A stretch of DNA of 32,458 nucleotides from Prolixibacteraceae bacterium (GTDB lineage Bacteria > Bacteroidota > Bacteroidia > Bacteroidales > Prolixibacteraceae): assembly GCA_003457135.1 (NCBI GenBank), contig DMSQ01000093.1, positions 1-32,458 on the forward strand, read 5' to 3'. The notes beneath the pieces were generated by a model. It made no database searches. It had not been told where the DNA came from and saw only the letters and a list, made by a program, of their open reading frames with translations. Each line of letters begins with the position of its first letter. The stretch's first letter is position 1. The position numbers and the translations under genes were made by a program. Positions 7,283-15,200 of the stretch are shown here, in pieces.

Positions 7283-9298
7283 ATGAACAGACAAGAAGCA
7301 GAAACAATTCTACAGAAAATTTTTCGATTAAATCGTTTTTATGATGAACAATGGACAACCATTGAAAAAATATTAAAGGGAGAAAGAGTTTTGCTTATTG
7401 AAAAAACAGGATTTGGAAAATCACTTTGTTTTCAGTTTCCTGCTGTTCTGCATAAAGGAACAACTGTAATATTTTCGCCTTTAATTGCTCTAATGCGCGA
7501 CCAAGTCAAAAAACTTACATCACTCGGAATTTCAGCCAAATGTATAAATAGCGAGCAAACACCTGAAGAAAACACACAAATTATAGCAGATGCTAAAGAA
7601 GGTAAAATCAAGATTCTATACATAGCACCGGAAAGACAAGAAAACTCTGAGTGGATAGAAGCAACCCGACAAATGAATCTTTCAATGGTTGTTGTGGATG
7701 AAGCACATTGTATTTCTGTTTGGGGGCATGATTTTAGACCTGCTTTTAGACGAATAATTAATCTTGTTCGCCTTTTACCCAAAGGACTTCCGGTTTTAGC
7801 AACAACCGCAACAGCAACAAAAAAAGTTGAATTGGATATTGCAGAACAAATGGGAAGTAATTTATCTATTATAAGAGGAAACTTAATGCGTGACAATTTT
7901 AAGTTATATGTAATCAAAGTTAATTCTGAAGATGAAAAGTTGATTTGGCTTGGGCAAAATCTTAATAAATTACCAGGCTCAGGTGTTCTTTATGCAGGTA
8001 CAAGAGTTGATACTGAGATTTATTCAAAATGGTTTGAGTATTTAAAAATACCTTCCTCTGCTTACAATGCAGGGCTTGATGCAGTTTCCCGAATTGCTAT
8101 TGAGAATGGGTTAATGAATAATCAATGGAAATGTGTCATTTCTACAAATGCTTTAGGCATGGGAATAGACAAACCTGATATTCGTTTTATCATTCATACT
8201 CAAATACCCCAATCTCCAATACACTATTATCAAGAGATTGGTCGGGCAGGCAGAGATGGACAACCATCATACATAATACTTTTTTATAGTCCTGAAGATA
8301 AAAAACTTCCTGAAGCTTTTATTGAAGGCGGAAGACCGGCTATTCCCAAATATTTAATGGTCAAAACTGCTGTAAAAAATGAAATGCTTGGTGAACGTGA
8401 CTTGATGAGGAGAACTAATTTAAAACAGACTCAAATTAGAGTCATCAAATCCGACCTAATGGAACAAAAAATTATACGCGAAGTTACATTTGGCAAGAGT
8501 AAAAAGTTCGAATATATTTCAGGAGCCCCTGAGCTAAACACAAAAACGTTTGAGGAATTGCGGGCAAGTAAAACCAAAGATTTGGAGAAAATGATTGAAT
8601 ATGTTGAAACAACTCAATCGCGAATGAAATACTTATGCGATTATCTTGGCGATTCGGCTTCTCAAACATTTAATAATTGCGATAATACCGGACTTAAAAA
8701 AATTACGGTTTCAGTTTCCCCGGAATGGAATCAGAAACTACAAGATTTTCGCGAAGACTATTTTCCTGAACTGGAAGTTGAAACAAAAGGAACCAATTTG
8801 GCAAATGGGGTTGCAGCATCCTATTATGGCGTCTCGAATGTGGGTGCAGCATTGCACCGAAGCAAGTATGAAAGCGGTGGTGACTATCCTGATTTTTTGT
8901 TGAGGTTAATATTAAAAGCCTACCGAAAAAAGTTTGGGCACGAGATATTTGATTTTGTGCTTTATGTGCCGCCAACTAAATCAGGCGACCTTGTTAAAAA
9001 TTTTGCAATAAAAGTATCACAAGTCCTGAAATTTCCCATTTCACACAATCTCAATAAAATCCGTCAAACTAAAGAACAAAAGATTTTTGAAAACGGATAT
9101 TTGAAATCCGATAATGTTAGCGGTGCTTTTTCATACACGACACCAACCGAAATACTAGGTAAAAGTATTTTGCTTATTGACGACATTTTTGATAGTGGTG
9201 CCACCGTTAAGGAAATAGGTAAATATTTATCTAATTTAGGGGCTTTAAAAATAGCACCTCTGGTAATTGCCAGAACAGTAGGAGGAGATTTAGTATGA
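7283..9298 (+). CDS. RecQ-type DNA helicase fused to a ComFC-like phosphoribosyltransferase
   Basis: A 671-aa two-part protein. Residues about 1-345 are an SF2 RecQ helicase core: Walker A with Lys46 (TGFGKS, where classical RecQ has TGGGKS), DEAH at 139-142 followed by CISVWGHDFRP, TATAT, and motif VI QEIGRAGRDG. Residues about 355-470 correspond to the winged/zinc region, but only Cys466 of the four expected zinc cysteines is kept (Ser446, Phe463 and Thr469 in the other positions). Residues about 475-671 form a type I phosphoribosyltransferase domain with the PRPP loop LLIDDIFDSGAT (Asp633, Asp634), as in ComFC. The ATG of the dprA-like gene overlaps its end by 4 nt (ATGA-type coupling). 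Codon use is visibly more AT-rich than in metH, suggesting transfer. Likely role: genome defence or stress nucleic-acid processing. This is inference from the partner gene. Confidence 0.9.
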   Translation: MNRQEAETILQKIFRLNRFYDEQWTTIEKILKGERVLLIEKTGFGKSLCFQFPAVLHKGTTVIFSPLIALMRDQVKKLTSLGISAKCINSEQTPEENTQIIADAKEGKIKILYIAPERQENSEWIEATRQMNLSMVVVDEAHCISVWGHDFRPAFRRIINLVRLLPKGLPVLATTATATKKVELDIAEQMGSNLSIIRGNLMRDNFKLYVIKVNSEDEKLIWLGQNLNKLPGSGVLYAGTRVDTEIYSKWFEYLKIPSSAYNAGLDAVSRIAIENGLMNNQWKCVISTNALGMGIDKPDIRFIIHTQIPQSPIHYYQEIGRAGRDGQPSYIILFYSPEDKKLPEAFIEGGRPAIPKYLMVKTAVKNEMLGERDLMRRTNLKQTQIRVIKSDLMEQKIIREVTFGKSKKFEYISGAPELNTKTFEELRASKTKDLEKMIEYVETTQSRMKYLCDYLGDSASQTFNNCDNTGLKKITVSVSPEWNQKLQDFREDYFPELEVETKGTNLANGVAASYYGVSNVGAALHRSKYESGGDYPDFLLRLILKAYRKKFGHEIFDFVLYVPPTKSGDLVKNFAIKVSQVLKFPISHNLNKIRQTKEQKIFENGYLKSDNVSGAFSYTTPTEILGKSILLIDDIFDSGATVKEIGKYLSNLGALKIAPLVIARTVGGDLV

Positions 9299-10434
9299 AC
9301 AAAGAAGCTGCATATTGGATTGCATTGGCTCATTTGCCAAGATGGGGATATTTAAAAATTAATAACCTCATAATTAAGTTTTATCATGAATATAAATTGT
9401 CTATTGAGGATTTTTTTCAATTGTCAGAAAATGACTGGAAAAATCAATATGGACTTGAATTTAAGGAGGTTGAAGATTTAAAAAAAGCAAAATCTGAATT
9501 GGCAAATAATGCCTTTTTAGCTGAATCATTGAATAATGAAGGTTACGAATTACTTCCAATAACCTCACCATCCTATTCAAAGACTTTGAAAGAGAATTTG
9601 AAGGTTTCTCATGCACCTGCTCTATTGTATGTTAAGGGAAACAAACAAATTATGCAAGAAAAATCCATCGCAATAGTTGGTTCCCGAAGCGCTTCTGAAA
9701 AATCATTAGAGTTTACTGATAATATTGCCAAACTTGCGAGTAAAGAATACAAAGTTGTTGTAAGCGGATTTGCAAAAGGGGTTGACTGTCAGGCATTGGA
9801 TTCGGCAATTTATTATAAAGGTCAAAGTATTATCGTTTTGCCACAGGGAATTATGACTTTTGGTTCGGGATTTAAGAAATATTACAAGCAGATTGTTGAC
9901 GGAGATGTTCTGGTTTTAAGTACTTTTTTTCCAAAAGCACCTTGGCGAGCAGAATTGGCAATGGCTCGTAATCCAATTATTTATGGACTTGCTGATGAAA
10001 TTTATGTTGCCGAATCAGCTGAAAAAGGAGGTACATGGTCTGGCGTTGTTGACGGATTAAGAAAGAATCGGAAAATTTATGTTCGTAAGCCTGACCCAAA
10101 TGAAAATACTGCGAATAACTTATTAATACAAAAAGGAGCTATTGCTGTTGATTTTAATGGGACACCAATAATTGGTTATGACCCAGTAAAAGCAAAAACT
10201 TTTTTAATAAGTGACAATGAATCCGAAGTAATTTATGAAAATAAAATCCTTGATCTACTTAGAAATGGGGAATATGCTGTTAAAGATATTTTAAAAAAGC
10301 TTCAATTGACTTGGTCAGAAAAGAAACTTAGAGATTTTCTAAAAGGGCAAAGGGAAGTTGAAACCATTAATAAGAAGCCTTTACGCTATACAGTGAAAAA
10401 TCCAATGGTTAAACAAAAATCATTATTTGATTAG
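9295..10434 (+). CDS. DprA/Smf-like protein (ShosA-like partner of the RecQ-PRTase)
   Basis: A 379-aa protein. A short helical N-terminus (about 1-95) resembles the DprA SAM-like region. A Rossmann-type DprA core follows: AIVGSRSAS near 125, VVSGFAKGVDCQALDSAI with the GxD-type signature, IIVLPQGI, and RNPIIYGLADEIYVAE equivalent to the RNRIIAGLS segment. A C-terminal winged helix (about 315-365) ends the protein. Classical DprA loads RecA on incoming ssDNA. This copy is diverged (QALDSA where DprA has AH, STFF where it has SE) and translationally coupled to the RecQ-PRTase gene, so it is more likely a dedicated partner than the housekeeping DprA. Paired DprA-like/PRTase genes are known from the ShosTA toxin-antitoxin/defence system (from memory). 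Which partner would be the toxin here cannot be told. Confidence 0.85.
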   Translation: MNKEAAYWIALAHLPRWGYLKINNLIIKFYHEYKLSIEDFFQLSENDWKNQYGLEFKEVEDLKKAKSELANNAFLAESLNNEGYELLPITSPSYSKTLKENLKVSHAPALLYVKGNKQIMQEKSIAIVGSRSASEKSLEFTDNIAKLASKEYKVVVSGFAKGVDCQALDSAIYYKGQSIIVLPQGIMTFGSGFKKYYKQIVDGDVLVLSTFFPKAPWRAELAMARNPIIYGLADEIYVAESAEKGGTWSGVVDGLRKNRKIYVRKPDPNENTANNLLIQKGAIAVDFNGTPIIGYDPVKAKTFLISDNESEVIYENKILDLLRNGEYAVKDILKKLQLTWSEKKLRDFLKGQREVETINKKPLRYTVKNPMVKQKSLFD

Positions 10435-10462
10435 AACCTCTCTACCCTACTAAAAATTATAT

Positions 10463-10503
10463 TACCTTGAAAATCTAACATCGCACTTTAGGATTTCAAG
10501 GTA
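10463..10503. repeat. 15-bp inverted repeat downstream of the dprA-like gene
   Basis: Left arm TACCTTGAAAATCTA (10463-10477) and right arm TAGGATTTCAAGGTA (10489-10503) pair at 13 of 15 positions around an 11-nt loop. There is no U-run, so it is not a canonical intrinsic terminator. It could be an RNA processing/termination hairpin or a boundary palindrome of the accessory insert. Confidence 0.6.
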
Positions 10504-10550
10504 GTTGTCCGATATTACATCCGAAAATATGATCTGATAATTACCAACTC

Positions 10551-10709
10551 ATGAAGAAAAACACAAAATCTGCATTTATCTTTTTTATTTTAGGTTTGGC
10601 TGTTATGTTTGTAGCCGATATGATTTTCCATTTCAACAATTCGGTTGAAACACAACTGAAGCGCGAGATGAATAAAACACAGAAGAAAATTGAAAACATT
10701 TTTAAATGA
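10551..10709 (+). CDS. 52-aa single-pass membrane peptide upstream of metF
   Basis: An ATG at 10551 opens a 52-codon frame ending TGA at 10707-10709. It encodes a Lys-rich N-terminus (MKKNTKS), one hydrophobic helix (about residues 8-26, FIFFILGLAVMFVADMIF) and a charged amphipathic tail (VETQLKREMNKTQKKIENIF). The pattern is that of a real small inner-membrane protein, not random sequence: membrane helix, positive-inside start, and a helical cytoplasmic or periplasmic tail. It ends 54 bp before metF on the same strand, so it may be co-transcribed with it. I recognise no family. Confidence 0.55.
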   Translation: MKKNTKSAFIFFILGLAVMFVADMIFHFNNSVETQLKREMNKTQKKIENIFK

Positions 10710-10763
10710 TCATTCGTTGAAAGATTCGAAATCTGACAGCTTTTAAACAGTAAATCCCTTAGA

Positions 10764-11717
10764 ATGAAAGTAATTGACATTATCAATCAAAGCAATAAAA
10801 CAGTCTTTTCCTTTGAGTTATTGCCCCCGCTTAAAGGAAACGATGCCAGTAAAATATACAAAACCATTGAAAACTTACTGTATTTCGATCCGAAGTACAT
10901 CAACATCACCACCCATCGCGATGAAATGATGTACATGGAATTACCCGATGGCCACATCGAAAAACGAACGGTACGAAAACGCCCTGGAACGGTAGCTATT
11001 GCTTCGAGCATTCAGCACAAATATGGCATTCCGGTGGTTCCGCACATTTTGTGCGGTGGCTTTTCGAAAAGTGAAACCGAGCATGTTTTAATTGACCTGG
11101 ATTTTATGGGCATCCAGAATGTACTGGCCTTACGCGGCGACGGCAACAAAGGAGAACAAGTTTTCAGGCCCGATCCCAATGGCCATGCCAATGCCAATGA
11201 GTTGGTTGAGCAGATTGTAAATCTACGTAAAGGCAAGTACCTGGAACCAGAGTTAAAAAATACCCATTCGATGGATTTTTGTATCGGGGTGGCTGGCTAT
11301 CCGGAGAAACACTTTGAAGCGCCAAATGCCGAAATTGATTTATATTACCTTAAACGAAAAGTGGAAGCTGGCGCCGAATACATTGTAACACAGATGTTTT
11401 TCGACAACCGGAAATATTACGATTTTGTGGATCGCTGCCGGGCTATCGGAATCCAGGTTCCGATTATTCCGGGAATTAAACCCATCAACCTGAAGAATCA
11501 ACTGACTGTTCTGCCCAAATTGTTCAGTATTGATATTCCTCTTGAACTGGTTACGGAACTGGCAACCTGCCAAACCGACGATGATGCAAAGGCCGTTGGC
11601 ACCGAATGGGCTATTCAACAATCAAAAGATTTGGTTGCCCACAAGGTTCCGAGTTTGCATATTTATACTTACGGAGTTTCTGACAATACCCGAAGATTAG
11701 TTGAAGCGGTATTTTAA
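10764..11717 (+). CDS. metF: 5,10-methylenetetrahydrofolate reductase
   Basis: A 317-aa FAD-dependent TIM-barrel enzyme that reduces 5,10-methylene-THF to 5-methyl-THF, the methyl donor for MetH. Seen: FSFELLPP near the start (the catalytic Glu in the FE-PP motif), NITTHRD, VPHILCGGFSKSE, NVLALRGDGN (folate/FAD contacts), FCIGVAGYPEKH, and YIVTQMFFDN followed by VPIIPGIKPI, all characteristic MTHFR blocks. Length matches the bacterial family. It lies on the same strand as metH, but about 4.2 kb away because of the intervening accessory genes. Its own promoter or that of the 52-aa peptide gene must drive it, since the preceding insert carries at least one terminator. Confidence 0.96.
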   Translation: MKVIDIINQSNKTVFSFELLPPLKGNDASKIYKTIENLLYFDPKYINITTHRDEMMYMELPDGHIEKRTVRKRPGTVAIASSIQHKYGIPVVPHILCGGFSKSETEHVLIDLDFMGIQNVLALRGDGNKGEQVFRPDPNGHANANELVEQIVNLRKGKYLEPELKNTHSMDFCIGVAGYPEKHFEAPNAEIDLYYLKRKVEAGAEYIVTQMFFDNRKYYDFVDRCRAIGIQVPIIPGIKPINLKNQLTVLPKLFSIDIPLELVTELATCQTDDDAKAVGTEWAIQQSKDLVAHKVPSLHIYTYGVSDNTRRLVEAVF

Positions 11718-11718
11718 A

Positions 11719-11757
11719 GAAGTCAGAAGATCGAAGTCAGAAGACCGAAGACGGAAG
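11719..11757. repeat. heptanucleotide-phased GAAGNNN tandem repeat after metF
   Basis: Five and a half units of seven nucleotides, each beginning GAAG (GAAGTCA, GAAGATC, GAAGTCA, GAAGACC, GAAGACG, GAAG), start two bases after the metF stop codon. A low-complexity spacer between convergent genes. Confidence 0.7.
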
Positions 11758-11766
11758 TAAATAATC

Positions 11767-12147
11767 TCAATAGATCAGATATTTATCCAGGATTTTAAGC
11801 AAGGTTTCAATGTTGATAGGTTTGGTTATAAACTCATTGCATCCGCTAATATAGGCGCTTTCGTAAACAGAAGGTAGCACATTGGCTGTTTGAATAATGA
11901 TTGGAAGCTCAGGATTAATTTGTTTGATCTGAGTGGTGGCTTCAATGCCATCCATTCCGGGAAGCCTGATGTCCATCAAAACCAGATCAATTTCGCCGTT
12001 GTTCTGAACCATTGAAATTGCCTCGTAACCATTTTTAACGAAAAACAGGTTGGCACGGGTTTTCTTTAATGATTTTTCGAAAAAGAATTGATTAACGACT
12101 TCGTCTTCAACAATTAATATCGTTTTACCTAGAAAATTATATTCCAT
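11767..12147 (-). CDS. stand-alone response regulator receiver domain
   Basis: A 126-aa CheY-like protein with no output domain. The acidic pocket (Glu14, Asp15), phosphoacceptor Asp59 (LVLMDIRLPGMDG), Thr87 and Lys109 (FITKPI) are all present, so it should be phosphorylatable. It lies 134 bp downstream of the hybrid kinase on the same strand. Its sequence style (DIRLPGMDGIEATTQIKQINPELPII) matches the C-terminal receivers usually fused to PAS-GAF hybrid kinases of Bacteroidota. It may therefore be the detached receiver of that kinase, relaying phosphate to an unlinked partner. Inference from position and similarity of style. Confidence 0.9.
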   Translation of the reverse strand: MEYNFLGKTILIVEDEVVNQFFFEKSLKKTRANLFFVKNGYEAISMVQNNGEIDLVLMDIRLPGMDGIEATTQIKQINPELPIIIQTANVLPSVYESAYISGCNEFITKPINIETLLKILDKYLIY

Positions 12148-12281
12148 AAAGCTCTTCTCAATGGTGGAAACATGGAATCACAAAACTATTAAAAATAGAT
12201 GAATGCCAATCAATTTTGGCAGAATATTGCGCATAATAATCTGCCAATTAAAATGCTCATACAGAATCAAACTAATCAGTT

Positions 12282-15200
12282 TTAGTTTCTTGGGATCATA
12301 AAATAAAAAGTTGAACCCTCTCCTTCTTCCGATTCCATCCAGATTGTTCCTCCAAGCAACTCGACCAGACTTTTAGAAATGGAAAGGCCCAATCCGTTGC
12401 CTCCATATTTTCGCGTATTTGATGTTTCAACTTGCCTGAAACGTTCGAATATTTTATCATGATAGGCTTGGGGTATCCCTATTCCAGTGTCTTTTACATG
12501 AAACTGAATGAAATTTTCGGTTGTTTTAAATCCCAGCTCAATGTAACCTGTCTCAGTAAATTTGATAGCATTGCCTAAAAAGTTGGCTATAATTTGCCTG
12601 ATTCTGGTTTCGTCACTTTCTATCCCTAAATCCTCTTTGGGGTTCGAAGGATCTAACCTTAATTCAATCCCCTTTTTTATAGCTTTTCGTGCGAATTCTT
12701 TTTGGACAGATGCCATAAATGGATTTATTGAAAATTTGCTTTTTCTTACCTGAACCTGTCCGGCTTCAATCTTGGAAATATCCATGATATCGCTGAGGAT
12801 TGAGAGCAGGTTGTTTCCACTGTCATTAATCAATTGGGCAAATTCATCCTGTTGTTCGGGTTCAAAATCCGGGTCCCTGATTAATTCTGAAAAACCAATG
12901 ATTGCATTAAGAGGCGTGCGTATTTCGTGGCTCATATTGGCAAGGAATGCTGATTTCAAACGGTCAGATTCCTGGGCTTTGGTCAGCGCTGCTTTTATTT
13001 CCTGCTCTGCTTTTTTCCGTTCGATTAAAATACTGATTTGATCGGAAATAAATTCAAGCATCAACTGATCTTTTTCAGTATAGGCATCCGGATTGTCGTA
13101 ACTTTGGACAACGATAGCTCCAATTGAACTTTTATCGAGCATAAGTGGTACGCCAAGCCAAATTTTAGAAGGGGTGCCAATGATTTCAATTTCGCCTGCT
13201 TCGCACAATTTCATCACATCTGTTTCGCTGGCAAGCAGTGATTTTTGATGCCTGATCACATAACCTGTAATTGATTTTCCGGCAGGCCAGCTCACAATTT
13301 CATCCTTCTCATCTTTTTCAAAAATAATAGAAAACCTGTCCGTTTTTTCATCATAAAAAGCGATATAGAAATTGGTGGTGTCGATTAGTTTACCTAGTTG
13401 GCTGCTGATTATTTCCAACAGTTCAGACAAATCAGTAGAAGAATTAGCTGCGTTAGAAATGGTATAAAGTACTTGCTGAACCTGATCTGCTCTGGTCTTG
13501 TCTGAAATATCGGTTTGTGTGCCCCATATTCGGACCAACTGATTGTTTTCTATAATTCCTAATGAATTGTTGCTAAAGTAAACATGTTGGCCATTGTGAT
13601 TAATTTCCTCAGTTACAGTATTTTCAATGCGGAATCCATTGCGTACAAACTCGCGCAAAGAACTGCGGTTTAATGGATTGTTCCGCCCCCCATGAAAATC
13701 GAGGTGGCATTTGCCGATCATTTCTTTTTCATCACTGATCCCATACATTTTCTGAAAAGCCTTATTGCATTCGGCAATATGCATGTGGTCATAAATGAAA
13801 TCAACCTGTTCTTCAACAGGCAAGTTCAAATCCATCGGCTGATCACATTCAAACCGGTAAACACCTTCCGAAAGCTGGGAAATAAATAGCCGGTACCGTT
13901 CTTCACTTTCTTTCAATGATACTTCAGCCTGCTTGCGTTCGGTAATATCACGATCAATTCCAAGAATCATCTCATGCCCTCCTATAGTAACAATCGTTGT
14001 TGAGATCTCTACAGGAAAGTTATGTCCATCTTTATGGCGGTGGATAGTCTCTGTGTGAAAGACTCCTTCCCGCCTGAGGTAATTAATATAGGAGATGTGC
14101 TCCTCAAATGTTCCCTTTGATTCATTAAGCATATCAATGGACTGGCCAACCATTTCTTCACGCGTGTAACCATTCATCTGGCAAGCAGCTTCATTGCAGT
14201 CAACGATCGGCCATAAGACAGTTGGATGATGAGGATCGATTAATAAAATAGCATCAGGCGATGCATTTAATAGTCCCATGAATAATTGCTGACTTTCTTT
14301 CAAATTTTCTTCAACCTGCTTACGTTCGGTAATGTCCTGGATTGTCCCTATCATTTCAATGACGTTATCCTCAGCATCGAAATTTAATTTTCCTAAACCA
14401 AGTACCCATCGGAACTCTCCATCCAATTGACTGATTATGCGGTATTCTTTATTAAAAGGCTGTCGTTTCGCAACGACTTCTTTCATGAAATATTGAGCCA
14501 TCATCTCCCGGTCATCAGGATGGATGATTTCCTGCCAGCCATGAAGGCTTCGGTTGTAGTTTTTATCAATGCCAAAAATCTGCTCCAGAACTTCTGATGA
14601 TGTCCAATAATCGGCTTCAAGATCAAATTTGTATGAACCTACAAATGCGGCACGTTGCGATTCCCTGAAAAAATATTCGCTTTCGCGCAATAACTTTTCT
14701 GCCTTCTTACGCTCGGTTATATCCCGAAAAGTTCCCATCAGGCATTTTTTGTTCTGGTAAATTACCTCTGATGCCATAATTTCTACCGGCACCAAACTTC
14801 CATCCGAACGAACGATCTCATTTTCTGAAGGAATCATTGGCAGATTTTGTTTTACCAGCTTATCGTGTTTACTGAAGGTTTCCTTGGATAATTTCTCCTT
14901 CGTTTTAGGGTGTATCTGAGATTGATGCAATCCAACAATTTGGTTGTGGGGCATGAGTAACAATTTCGATGCAGCTTCATTTGCATCAACAATAATACCC
15001 GATTCAGTATCTGCAATAAAAATAGCATCTGCTGCTTTTTCGAAGAATTCGCGGAATTGGGCTTCGCTTGCTTTTATAGCTTCTTCGGCCAACTTTCGCC
15101 CGGTGATATCCCTGATAATAGTCTGTATGGCAGGTCTTCCCATGTACATAATCGGTAACCCAATGACCTCAACATTAATGACCTCGTTTTTTAGGGTAAT

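Noticed and set aside
9295..10434. Housekeeping competence DprA
   Set aside because: The core signatures are diverged and the gene is coupled to a RecQ-PRTase fusion in AT-rich accessory DNA, so a dedicated partner is more likely.
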